DNA of 13,985 nt. It comes from Clostridiales bacterium. Lineage in GTDB: Bacteria > Bacillota_A > Clostridia > Saccharofermentanales > Saccharofermentanaceae. Position 1 is the stretch's first letter. Each line of letters opens with the position of its first letter. Below, piece after piece: positions 1 to 9,681 of the stretch. The stretch spans positions 1-13,985 of the forward strand of contig JAGCGE010000073.1 of assembly GCA_017649745.1 (NCBI GenBank), given 5' to 3'. The notes beneath the pieces are model-generated. The model worked only from the letters and a program-made list of their open reading frames with translations. It did not search any database and was not told the DNA's origin. Made by a program: the position numbers and the translations under genes.

Positions 1-50
1 AATATCCTTGTGAGATCACTATAAAGCTCATATGCTTTCTTTATATTCTC

Positions 51-1031
51 TTAGAATTCATTCTTGTCATTTAATGCATCAGACTTGACCATTTTGGCTT
101 CATCATACATCTCATCCACATTAACAGCCTTCATACGGATAATGTGTCTGATCGACTGAAACACGATATAAACTACAGCAACAACTGCAATCGCGATACA
201 TACAAATGTAAAATAAGTCGATCCGTTTTTCAGATAGATCGAAAGCCATACATCATTCTGCATTCTCGGATAATAAGTTTCACCGGGTAAAAAGTGTGTC
301 TTGCCACCCTCGTGACTAGCGATAAAACTCCAATCCGCTTCATTTCTTACACTGCCGTCATTCTCCTCATCAATAACAAATCCAAGTGTTTTTACTACCG
401 ACTTATTGACTTTGCACATATAAGCACCGACAAAAAAATGCTCAGCAATACCTAAAATGATAAACAGCAGGAACATTACTCCAAAAGTCTTAAAAATGAA
501 TTTGAACCTGGCATTTGACTTTGCATTTGAAGCCTTCCTATATAATAAATCAGCCTTTTGATCCTTACTCTCGAAAAGATCTTCTTTTGTATCCTGAAGC
601 TCTTTTGCGTTTTTGTATTCTTTTGTGGTCTCAAGCAACTCACGGAAATCTTCAAAGAACGCTATATCCTCTTCACCGACATTTTCTAAAGCTTGGGAAA
701 CAACTTCCTCCATCTCTTTAAACTTCAGATTCTGAATAACTCTTTTATCTCTTAGATACTTGGTATCGGAGATCTGAGCATGTACCAAAAGCAAACCTCT
801 GTATGCCAAAGCGTTGTTTGGTTCTTTCTGGAGAATAAATTCAAAAGCTTCTTTAGCAGCCTTATATTCTTTATTATGCAGATACGAATATGCTCTATCC
901 AGAACATCATCGCTCATGAAATAATTATAATCATAAGACACGCCGCAGAACTGACATCTGTAGATCTTAAGTGTCTTGTCAACATTTAATACAGCTCCAC
1001 AACTTGGACAAACATATTCCTTTAGCTTCAT
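51..1031 (-). CDS. Zinc-ribbon, TPR-like, two-transmembrane protein of unknown function
   Basis: I do not recognise a named family for this 326-residue protein. Seen: an N-terminal zinc ribbon with two CxxC pairs (C8/C11 and C26/C29), then a helical TPR-like stretch (about residues 45-90, with the pattern NKEYKAAKEAFEFILQKEPN). A charged helical region follows to about 170. Then come two hydrophobic segments (about 177-197 and 272-292) flanking a polar loop of about 75 residues, and a short charged tail. There is no signal peptide, so the zinc ribbon and TPR part should face the cytoplasm and the loop the outside. The ATG start is preceded by GGAGG with a 10-base spacer. The gene lies downstream of the ATP synthase operon on the same strand but is separated by a terminator and has its own promoter, so a link to ATP synthase is not implied. 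The frame stays open for 16 codons past the TAA up to the window edge. A sensing or scaffold role is only a guess. Confidence 0.8.
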   Translation of the reverse strand: MKLKEYVCPSCGAVLNVDKTLKIYRCQFCGVSYDYNYFMSDDVLDRAYSYLHNKEYKAAKEAFEFILQKEPNNALAYRGLLLVHAQISDTKYLRDKRVIQNLKFKEMEEVVSQALENVGEEDIAFFEDFRELLETTKEYKNAKELQDTKEDLFESKDQKADLLYRKASNAKSNARFKFIFKTFGVMFLLFIILGIAEHFFVGAYMCKVNKSVVKTLGFVIDEENDGSVRNEADWSFIASHEGGKTHFLPGETYYPRMQNDVWLSIYLKNGSTYFTFVCIAIAVVAVVYIVFQSIRHIIRMKAVNVDEMYDEAKMVKSDALNDKNEF

Positions 1032-1057
1032 AATAAAGTTTCCTCCATTTGTATACG

Positions 1058-1066
1058 ATTATATCA
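1058..1066 (-). promoter_or_regulatory. Extended -10 promoter for the zinc-ribbon gene
   Basis: On the minus strand the sequence reads TGATATAAT, a perfect TATAAT with an upstream TGn extension. The predicted transcript would begin near 1051, leaving a leader of about 20 bases that includes the GGAGG ribosome site at 1042-1046. No good -35 is visible, which is tolerated by extended -10 promoters. Confidence 0.55.
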
Positions 1067-1167
1067 AAGGAAGATGATTTCTATTGAATCGTCAGACTGA
1101 AATAACTGTATAAAAGCATCATTCAGCTTGCAAATAATATGTCATATCCCGAATTTCCATGTTTTCG

Positions 1168-1196
1168 AAAAAAGAACACGGTGAAAACCACCGTGT
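1168..1196 (-). terminator. Intrinsic terminator of the ATP synthase operon
   Basis: Read on the minus strand, an 8-bp stem ACACGGTG/CACCGTGT with a 5-base loop is followed by TTCTTTTTT. It sits a few bases past the atpC stop codon. There is no U-run on the other strand, so it acts only on the leftward operon. Confidence 0.9.
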
Positions 1197-1204
1197 CCGA
1201 TAAT

Positions 1205-3685
<2,481 letters not shown>

Positions 3686-5185
3686 TTAGATCTTACCTTC
3701 CATCTCTTTCAATGCTGTCTTAAGAGTCTCAATGTCCTCTTTTTCGAAATAATTCTGTTCTATTCTCTGTATAAAGTCAGCATGATTCTGTTCCATATGC
3801 TCGAAAAGCATAGCCTCATACTCAGCGACCTTATTTACCGGAATGCTGTCAAGATAACCATTGATTACTGCATATACGATAGCTACCTGACAACCCATTG
3901 AAACCGGTGAATTTCTCTTCTGCTTCAAAACTTCAACGATACGCTCACCAAGTGCGAGACGAGCTTTTGTATCTGCATCAAGGTCAGAACCGAACTGAGC
4001 AAAATACTGAAGTTCTCTATACTGAGAATAAAGAAGCTTGAGTTGACCTGATACCTTCTTCATACCCTTAAGCTGTGCGGCACCACCAACACGGCTAACA
4101 GATATACCAGGGTTGATTGCAGGCATGATACCTGAATGGAAGAGCTCCGTCTCAAGGAAGATCTGTCCATCAGTAATAGATATAACGTTAGTCGGGATAT
4201 AAGCCGAAACGTCACCTGCCTGAGTCTCGATAATAGGAAGAGCTGTGATAGATCCTCCGCCATATTCAGGAGCAACACAAGCAGCTCTCTCCAAAAGTCT
4301 TGAATGGAGATAGAAAACGTCGCCAGGATAAGCTTCACGTCCCGGAGGTCTTCTAATGAGAAGTGACATAGCTCTGTAAGCAACAGCGTGCTTACTTAAG
4401 TCATCATAGATGATGAGTACATCTTTTCCCTTTTCTCTAAAATATTCAGCCATAGCACAGCCTGCATAAGGTGCAACATACTGTAATGGTGCACTTTCCG
4501 AAGCAGATGCCGAAACTATGATCGTATATTCCATTGCACCAGCACGAGTAAGTTCCTGAGCGAGCTGTACAACTGAAGTATTCTTCTGTCCGATTGCAAC
4601 GTAGATACAGATAACATCACTGTTCTTCTGATTTATAATCGTATCTACAGCGATCTCAGTCTTACCTGTCTGTCTGTCACCGATCAAAAGTTCTCGCTGT
4701 CCGCGTCCGATAGGTATCATACTGTCGATAGCCTTGATACCTGTCTGCATCGGAACCGATACGCTCTTTCTCTCGAGGATACCGGGAGCTTCTGATTCGA
4801 TCGGTCTTGTACCTGAAGCAGCTACAGGACCCTTACCGTCGATAGGTTTACCAAGAGCATCTACTACTCTTCCGAGGAAAGCCTCACCAACAGGAACTGA
4901 TAATACTTTTCCTGTTCTTCTTACCATTGTTCCTTCACGGATATCATTGGAATCTGAAAGGATAGCTACAGATACAGTCTCATCTTCCAGGTTCTGGGCC
5001 ATACCGATACTTCCGTCATCAAATTCGAGAAGCTCGCTCGCCATGCATTCACGAAGACCGTATACACTTGCAATACCGTCACCGACAACGACAACGGTAC
5101 CGGTCTCGCTCATCTCAACGCCGGATTCGTAATTTCTGATCTGTTCCTTAATTATGTTACTAATTACATCAGCACTTTCGATCAT
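3686..5185 (-). CDS. atpA: ATP synthase F1 alpha subunit (regulatory/nucleotide-binding)
   Basis: Alpha alternates with beta in the F1 head, binds nucleotide at non-catalytic sites and supplies the arginine finger to the beta catalytic sites. The 499 residues are normal length. Seen: the N-terminal helix and barrel ([16 protein letters not shown]), the P-loop GDRQTGKT at 169-176, the AIGQKNTSV block, and the arginine-finger motif [10 protein letters not shown]. The C-terminal helical domain ends KEMEGKI. The ATG overlaps the atpH stop by 4 bases (ATGA), with AAGGAAG upstream. The stop abuts the TTG start of atpG with no spacer. Identity is certain. Confidence 0.98.
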   Translation of the reverse strand: MIESADVISNIIKEQIRNYESGVEMSETGTVVVVGDGIASVYGLRECMASELLEFDDGSIGMAQNLEDETVSVAILSDSNDIREGTMVRRTGKVLSVPVGEAFLGRVVDALGKPIDGKGPVAASGTRPIESEAPGILERKSVSVPMQTGIKAIDSMIPIGRGQRELLIGDRQTGKTEIAVDTIINQKNSDVICIYVAIGQKNTSVVQLAQELTRAGAMEYTIIVSASASESAPLQYVAPYAGCAMAEYFREKGKDVLIIYDDLSKHAVAYRAMSLLIRRPPGREAYPGDVFYLHSRLLERAACVAPEYGGGSITALPIIETQAGDVSAYIPTNVISITDGQIFLETELFHSGIMPAINPGISVSRVGGAAQLKGMKKVSGQLKLLYSQYRELQYFAQFGSDLDADTKARLALGERIVEVLKQKRNSPVSMGCQVAIVYAVINGYLDSIPVNKVAEYEAMLFEHMEQNHADFIQRIEQNYFEKEDIETLKTALKEMEGKI

Positions 5186-5712
5186 TGTTCCATTACTTCC
5201 TTAATCTCTTTAAAACGGTGTCTTAAACTGCCGTCATATCTGATTCCGTCTATTTCAACTATAAGTCCGCCCATGATCTTCGGATCGATCTTATAGTGCA
5301 TATAAACTTTATTACCTGTTCTTTTGATCAGAGCATTCCTTAACTTAGCCTTCTGTTCTTCAGAAAGCTCAACAGCACTTGTAACAAATGCATCTGACTT
5401 ACTTGTACTTTCCCTATAAAAGACAATATATGCTTCGATAACATCAAAGATATATCTCATATGACCATTGTCTGTCATAACACATAAAAGTCCCATGACA
5501 GGTTCAACAACCTTACCTTTAAAACTAAGCTTAAGATTATCTTTTCGCTCAGATGAAGGGATCGCAGGAGACATTAAAAAATCGATGTATTGCGGTTCGC
5601 TCTTAAAGACCTTCTTTACAAGAGCAAGAGAATCAAACACTTCATTACGGATATCGTCTTGAAGCGCTATCTCAAATAAAGCAGATGCATATTCTCTTCC
5701 GGTCTCGTTCAT
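5182..5712 (-). CDS. atpH: ATP synthase F1 delta subunit (peripheral stalk)
   Basis: Delta (OSCP-like) sits on top of F1 and ties alpha to the b-subunit stator. The 176 residues match the family. Seen: the N-terminal helical domain starting [14 protein letters not shown], a middle conserved block around [17 protein letters not shown], and the C-terminal signature [20 protein letters not shown] followed by the usual short basic/helical end. The ATG overlaps the atpF stop by 4 bases and the stop overlaps the atpA start by 4 bases. Translational coupling across b-delta-alpha is therefore expected. Confidence 0.95.
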   Translation of the reverse strand: MNETGREYASALFEIALQDDIRNEVFDSLALVKKVFKSEPQYIDFLMSPAIPSSERKDNLKLSFKGKVVEPVMGLLCVMTDNGHMRYIFDVIEAYIVFYRESTSKSDAFVTSAVELSEEQKAKLRNALIKRTGNKVYMHYKIDPKIMGGLIVEIDGIRYDGSLRHRFKEIKEVMEQ

Positions 5713-6212
5713 CGCATCTCACCAATATCAAACAAGAAATCATCGATAAGTTCTCTATGATCATCTTCGTTGATCTCACGCTTGAGCATCTTCTTAGCAA
5801 GTACTGCAGAAAGATCAATGATCTCACGCTTAATACCATCTTCTGCCTTCTTTTGTTCAAGTTCAGCATCGATCTTAGCCTGTCTGATAATTCCATCAGC
5901 ACGCTCCTGAGCGTTCTTGATGATCGTTTCGCCTCTGTGATCAGCTTTAGCCATAGCATTCTTGATGATAGCGTCAGCTTCACCTTTTGCTCCCTTAAGT
6001 TTAGCCTCCCATTCGGCTTTATCCTTCTCAGCAGCAAGCTTAGCTTCATTAGCTTCATCAAAGATCTTTTTCGTAGCAGCTTCTCTTTCAGCTATCAATT
6101 CCTTGACAGGCTTATAGAGGAACTTCTTTACGATAAAGAAAAGGATCACAAGATTACACAAAGATATGATTATCTGCCATATATTGACTGAAATAATATC
6201 AAGTGACTGCAT
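5709..6212 (-). CDS. atpF: ATP synthase Fo b subunit (stator stalk)
   Basis: The b subunit anchors the stator in the membrane and runs along F1 as a long coiled coil. The 167 residues show one N-terminal membrane segment (about residues 8-28, IWQIIISLCNLVILFFIVKK). The conserved YKPVKELIAER follows, and then a long Ala/Lys/Glu-rich helix to about 140 and a short delta-binding C-terminus. The start is ATG with AGAGG and an 8-base spacer, 12 bases after the atpE stop. Only one b gene is present, so the stator should be a homodimer. Identity is firm from topology and operon position. Confidence 0.96.
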   Translation of the reverse strand: MQSLDIISVNIWQIIISLCNLVILFFIVKKFLYKPVKELIAEREAATKKIFDEANEAKLAAEKDKAEWEAKLKGAKGEADAIIKNAMAKADHRGETIIKNAQERADGIIRQAKIDAELEQKKAEDGIKREIIDLSAVLAKKMLKREINEDDHRELIDDFLFDIGEMR

Positions 6213-6224
6213 TTTTTAAACCTC

Positions 6225-6509
6225 TTATTTAACTGCGTTAACGAGAAGATCTACAAATCTACCAGGTGCCAAAAGGATAAGAAGAAGTGCAATGATCAAT
6301 GCATAAAGACCTGTTGTCTCTGCAAGAGCACAACCAAGGATAAGTGTGCTTGTTACATCACTCTTGCTCTCTGGCTGTCTTCCGATAGCCTCACAAGCCT
6401 TAGCAACTGCAGAACCTTCTCCGAGACCAGGACCCAAAGCACCGATACCAATCGCGATCCCTGCACCGAGTGCACATCCGCAAAGCATAATTCCGATTGC
6501 GAGTTCCAT
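6225..6509 (-). CDS. atpE: ATP synthase Fo c subunit, two-carboxylate (probable Na+) type
   Basis: The c subunit forms the membrane rotor ring that binds the coupling ion. The 94-residue hairpin has a glycine-rich helix 1 (alternating GxG to GPGLGEG), the polar loop RQPESK at 44-49, and helix 2 containing the ion carboxylate E64. Helix 1 carries E31 where the Na+-type Ilyobacter protein has Q32. E64, T65, T66 and Y69 line up with its E65, S66, T67 and Y70. A pair of carboxylates (E32 and E65) is known for the Na+-driven Fusobacterium nucleatum ring. Na+ coupling is therefore likely but inferred. The ATG has a strong ATGGAGGT ribosome site 9 bases upstream, as expected for a subunit needed in many copies. 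It lies 15 bases after atpB. Confidence 0.97.
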   Translation of the reverse strand: MELAIGIMLCGCALGAGIAIGIGALGPGLGEGSAVAKACEAIGRQPESKSDVTSTLILGCALAETTGLYALIIALLLILLAPGRFVDLLVNAVK

Positions 6510-6524
6510 AAATTCATACCTCCA

Positions 6525-7430
6525 TTATGAAAGTTTTTGTTTTTTAGCTTTTTTATTAACTCGCTTCCAATATTCATCAGCTGGAAACGAAGTACTTACA
6601 AAGAGCATAGTCAGCATGACAAAGATAAATGCCTGCAGACAGCCGCTGAATAAATCGAAGTAAACAGATAAGACTGCCGGGATACCGATCTGGAAGAATG
6701 GGAATTCACCAAGGATACCCGGAAGATTACCCAAGACCATCTTAGTGAGCGAAGAAAGAGCTGCACCAAGAAGGACAGAAATAACGGAACCTGAAAGGAT
6801 ATTTCCGTAATGCCTCAAAGTCATAGCAACAGGAGTTGCAACTTCACCCAAGATATTCATAGGAAGCATTACAGGAAGCGGTTCGAAGAATCCCTTGATA
6901 TAGTAAAGTGGTCCCGCTTTAAGCTTATAATACGTGATCAGAAAAAAGACGAGAAGCGCCCATCCTGCAGCGATGTTAAGGTCGGAAGTCGGAGCGAAAA
7001 GACCCAAAAGGCTTGAGAGACTGGAAAGTGCTGACAAAAGAAGGATAGCTCCAACAAACGGAGCAAAGCTTTTAAAGAATTCACCCATGTTCTCTTTAAC
7101 AAGTCCGTCAAGCTTCTCAACTGCCCATTCAGCAATGATCTGTCTTTTTGTATAAACTCTGGCTCTAACACCATGAGTAAGATAGATGCAGAGGAACAGT
7201 ACTGCAATTACTACAGCCCAGGAATTGACCTGCGCTTCACTTATAGGAAGATCCATCAAAGGAAGTTTCACTGTGAAAAATATATGCGCACCTGTAATCT
7301 CAAGACCATCACCTGAAGGAATAAAAAGAACCTTAAGAAGAATAGCTGCAACAAACGGCAATGCTACTAAAAGAAGCAGCAGCGCATCTACGACTTTGAA
7401 TTTTGTGGTAGGCTTCTCAAACTGCATCAT
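6525..7430 (-). CDS. atpB: ATP synthase Fo a subunit (ion channel/stator)
   Basis: The a subunit provides the half-channels that load and unload the c-ring. The chosen protein is 301 residues with several hydrophobic helices. Its essential arginine is visible as R206 in MTLRHYGNILSG, the counterpart of E. coli R210. A C-terminal helix pair (FDLFSGCLQAFIFVMLTMLF) precedes a basic tail rich in lysine. The start is set at the ATG at 7430 (a second ATG at 7427 is equally possible) because GGAAGGTGG lies 5-8 bases upstream. An upstream in-frame TTG at 7457 would give nine extra residues but lacks a ribosome site. The gene overlaps the atpI-like stop by 14 bases, suggesting coupling. Confidence 0.95.
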   Translation of the reverse strand: MMQFEKPTTKFKVVDALLLLLVALPFVAAILLKVLFIPSGDGLEITGAHIFFTVKLPLMDLPISEAQVNSWAVVIAVLFLCIYLTHGVRARVYTKRQIIAEWAVEKLDGLVKENMGEFFKSFAPFVGAILLLSALSSLSSLLGLFAPTSDLNIAAGWALLVFFLITYYKLKAGPLYYIKGFFEPLPVMLPMNILGEVATPVAMTLRHYGNILSGSVISVLLGAALSSLTKMVLGNLPGILGEFPFFQIGIPAVLSVYFDLFSGCLQAFIFVMLTMLFVSTSFPADEYWKRVNKKAKKQKLS

Positions 7431-7854
7431 CAGATCCACCTTCCGTCGTAGTTTCAACTGCGGTAGTCGGTCGAGTCTTCTTAAGTATTGCGCCCCTTAT
7501 AACGATAGCTATAAAAGGAAAACTAACCGGAACTAAAACCGCGATATCATTAAAGCATTTGAAATAAAGTCCAAGGCCAATAACGACAGCTACCAAAAGA
7601 AGTCTGTATGTTTTCGAGAGCTTCATATAGCCTGCCATATCCTTCTCTTCCCTTTTCATCGCTTTCGAAACAGAAAGACCGAGAAGGAAAAAGTTAAGGA
7701 TCATGATACCTGCTGAGAGAAGATTGCCATAAAGAACTGTCAGATCCCACTTACCGATAATAAGGAATATTGCTTCCATCAGCATGCTTAGGATCAAGAC
7801 AAATGCTGTTACGAATCGCGTTTCCTTAATTACTGTCGGATCTATGGTGTTCAC
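7417..7854 (-). CDS. atpI: AtpI-like ATP synthase assembly membrane protein, GTG start
   Basis: This 145-residue protein has four hydrophobic segments (about 13-32, 38-60, 82-103 and 107-124) and an acidic, threonine-rich tail. It is first in the ATP synthase operon, immediately before atpB. Size, topology and position match the AtpI/subunit I group, whose members are implicated in c-ring assembly or ion handling; sequence conservation in that group is weak, so position carries most of the argument. The start is GTG at 7854, preceded by AAAGAGG with a 5-base spacer. Translation from this codon keeps the first membrane segment intact. Confidence 0.75.
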   Translation of the reverse strand: MNTIDPTVIKETRFVTAFVLILSMLMEAIFLIIGKWDLTVLYGNLLSAGIMILNFFLLGLSVSKAMKREEKDMAGYMKLSKTYRLLLVAVVIGLGLYFKCFNDIAVLVPVSFPFIAIVIRGAILKKTRPTTAVETTTEGGSDDAV

Positions 7855-7917
7855 CTGAACCTCTTTCTTTATAAAACTAGATAACCGAAGGCAATCCAGA
7901 AACTATTTTCCTATATT

Positions 7918-7945
7918 AGTATTATAAAATCAAGTTAATAGTCAA
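7918..7945 (-). promoter_or_regulatory. Candidate promoter of the ATP synthase operon
   Basis: On the minus strand TTGACT (7940-7945) is followed after 16 bases by AATACT (7918-7923). A perfect TATAAT also lies within this stretch (7921-7926), but only 13 bases from TTGACT. The -35 is convincing; which hexamer serves as -10 is unclear. The resulting leader would be about 55-60 bases. Confidence 0.4.
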
Positions 7946-7977
7946 AAGACGACAATCTGTTTTTGAGATTAATGCAC

Positions 7978-7986
7978 TGATATAAT
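7978..7986 (+). promoter_or_regulatory. Extended -10 promoter for the first DUF4214 gene
   Basis: The sequence TGATATAAT is an extended -10 with a perfect TATAAT. A start near 7993 would leave a leader of about 35 bases before the ATG at 8028. The same 9-base word is found upstream of the zinc-ribbon gene. No good -35 is visible. This promoter is divergent from that of the ATP synthase operon. Confidence 0.5.
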
Positions 7987-8027
7987 AGTTATAATTTCAA
8001 TAACAAAAACAAATTAAGGATATGCCT

Positions 8028-9551
8028 ATGAAAACAATCAAATCCATCGTAAGTCTAATAATTTCATTTGTAGTGATCTTATCAATATTCCCAATAATGG
8101 GAATGGATGTATCTGCAGATACAAATTACAAACTATCAATAAGCGGAACTGCTGTTACAGAAGAAAACAAGAATGATGTTCTCGGAAACGGAAAGATCCA
8201 ATACGATTCGACAACTAAGACATTAACATTTAAGGACAACGTGTCTGTAAGCTACGAATCTGAACTTAGCATGTGTACTATTTATTCAGAGATCGAGAAT
8301 CTTACTATTAAAGGCAGTGCAACGATCACCAGTGCTTATGCTACTGCAATCCTGAGCAAGTACAACTTAACGATAGCAGAAGAAAGTGATATTAAACTTA
8401 TCGGAAACTCAGGAATCACAGTAAACGGAGGAAATCTTACAGTTAAAGGATCTCTTACTTGTACAGGAAACAAGGAAACTGCTGTGATCGTTAAAAAGGG
8501 CGAACTTATCGTTGACGGTCCTAATGCTAAGCTTGATGTAAACGGAGTTAGCGGTATCAGCTGCGATAAAAGATTCCTTGTAAACGAGGGAACCGTAAAT
8601 ATTGATATCACCAAAGCACCTGCTTTAAAATGCGGCTATTTATCACTTGGTAAAGACGAAGGTATTCTGTCCCCTACAGATTGCAAGTTTAAAAACAACA
8701 GAAAATATGAAATAGCTTTTGAATCAGATTATAAGACTTCAGCAACAAAGATTAAGATCGGAGCGTCAGAAAGCTCCGATAAAGAAAAACCTTCTTTCGA
8801 AATGAACGACGAAGGAACATTCGACAATTTTGTTGAAAGACTTTATGTTGTTGCACTCGGAAGACCATCAGAGGCTTCAGGAAAGAAATTCTGGGTTGAT
8901 CAAGTTACCACCGGTAAAAATACTGGTGCAGATTGTGCAATCGGCTTCTTAAACTCTCCTGAATTCCTCGAAAAAGGTCTTAGGAGAGAAGAATTCATCG
9001 ATGTACTTTACCTCACATTCTTCGACAGAGAATCAGACAGTGCCGGAAAAGCCTTCTGGTTAAGCGAGATGATGAACGATTCTGAGCCGATCGATATCAT
9101 TAAAGGATTCATCAATTCACCTGAATGGTGCAATATTTGCTCAAGCTGCAACGTTAAATCAGGAGCACCGACTGCAAAAGCTACATATCCTTCACCAAAT
9201 GCTACTGATTTCGCGGAAAGACTTTACACAAAATGTCTTGGAAGAGATGCTGAAGCATCAGGACTTAACTATTGGGCACTAAGCCTCACAAATCTTGAAA
9301 ACACAGGATATGCCGTTGCTTACATGTTCTTCACTTCTGATGAATTTGTCGGAAACAAATACGACAATACTGAGTTCGTAAAAAGATTGTATCTGACATT
9401 TATGGGTCGTGAATTTGATCAGTCCGGACTTGATTATTGGGTTGGTCTTCTTAACAGTGGCAAATCTCGCGAGGATGTTATCAAAGGATTTGCAAGTTGT
9501 AACGAATTTACGGAGATATGTAACAGTTACGGTATCAACAAGGGAATCTAA
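8028..9551 (+). CDS. Secreted beta-rich protein with four DUF4214-type repeats (copy 1)
   Basis: Function unknown. The 507-residue protein has a signal peptide (basic MKTIK, hydrophobic core to about 24, probable cleavage after VSA at 28-30). Residues about 33-245 form a beta-rich half with short recurring strands (NLTIKG, NLTIAE, NLTVKG, ELIVDG) that suggest a parallel beta-helix. After a Ser/Lys/Glu linker come four DUF4214-type repeats (about 266-314, 322-367, 394-440, 446-494) with the pattern F-x2-RLY-x3-LGR-x3-GxxFW. A cysteine cluster C368, C371, C374 sits between repeats 2 and 3. I see no LPxTG, SLH or transmembrane anchor at the C-terminus. The start at 8028 is chosen because AAGGA lies 7 bases upstream; the earlier ATG at 8022 is only one base from it. 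DUF4214 occurs in bacterial surface and secreted proteins, so an envelope or matrix role is plausible but inferred. Confidence 0.9.
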   Translation: MKTIKSIVSLIISFVVILSIFPIMGMDVSADTNYKLSISGTAVTEENKNDVLGNGKIQYDSTTKTLTFKDNVSVSYESELSMCTIYSEIENLTIKGSATITSAYATAILSKYNLTIAEESDIKLIGNSGITVNGGNLTVKGSLTCTGNKETAVIVKKGELIVDGPNAKLDVNGVSGISCDKRFLVNEGTVNIDITKAPALKCGYLSLGKDEGILSPTDCKFKNNRKYEIAFESDYKTSATKIKIGASESSDKEKPSFEMNDEGTFDNFVERLYVVALGRPSEASGKKFWVDQVTTGKNTGADCAIGFLNSPEFLEKGLRREEFIDVLYLTFFDRESDSAGKAFWLSEMMNDSEPIDIIKGFINSPEWCNICSSCNVKSGAPTAKATYPSPNATDFAERLYTKCLGRDAEASGLNYWALSLTNLENTGYAVAYMFFTSDEFVGNKYDNTEFVKRLYLTFMGREFDQSGLDYWVGLLNSGKSREDVIKGFASCNEFTEICNSYGINKGI

Positions 9552-9558
9552 ATAGCAT

Positions 9559-9590
9559 AAAGGTCTGTCATTGCACAGACCTTTAGTTTT
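9559..9590 (+). terminator. Intrinsic terminator after the first DUF4214 gene
   Basis: A perfect 10-bp stem AAAGGTCTGT/ACAGACCTTT with a 6-base loop is followed by AGTTTT. It lies 7 bases after the stop codon. The U-run is modest. The stem shares AAAGGTC and its complement with the terminator after the second paralogue. Confidence 0.75.
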
Positions 9591-9606
9591 GCATCAAAAA
9601 TGCACC

Positions 9607-9633
9607 TTGCAATTTTATTTTATGTATTATAAT
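9607..9633 (+). promoter_or_regulatory. Candidate promoter of the second DUF4214 gene
   Basis: TTGCAA (9607-9612) and a perfect TATAAT (9628-9633) are separated by a short 15-base spacer. They follow the terminator of the previous gene, so the second copy is probably transcribed on its own. The predicted start is near 9640. Confidence 0.5.
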
Positions 9634-9638
9634 AAATT

Positions 9639-9653
9639 TTGAGTAAAGCTCAA
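9639..9653 (+). repeat. Small inverted repeat at the predicted mRNA 5' end
   Basis: TTGAG-TAAAG-CTCAA can form a 5-bp hairpin that begins at about the predicted transcription start of the second DUF4214 gene. It could be a 5' stabilising hairpin or an operator half-site pair, or chance. Confidence 0.25.
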
Positions 9654-9681
9654 CATAACTAATAGAATGAGAGGGTAAAAC

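Noticed and set aside
5685..6191. 168-codon open frame on the plus strand opposite atpF
   Set aside because: It is antisense to a clearly conserved gene, has no family-like features and is explained by the codon usage of the b subunit.
7431..7457. Longer TTG start for atpB at 7457
   Set aside because: The added residues (MKLRRKVDL) come from codons that contain the GGAAGGTGG ribosome site used by the ATG pair at 7430/7427.
8022..8027. Upstream ATG at 8022 for the first DUF4214 gene
   Set aside because: The AAGGA ribosome site is only one base away; the ATG at 8028 has correct spacing and aligns with the start of the paralogue.
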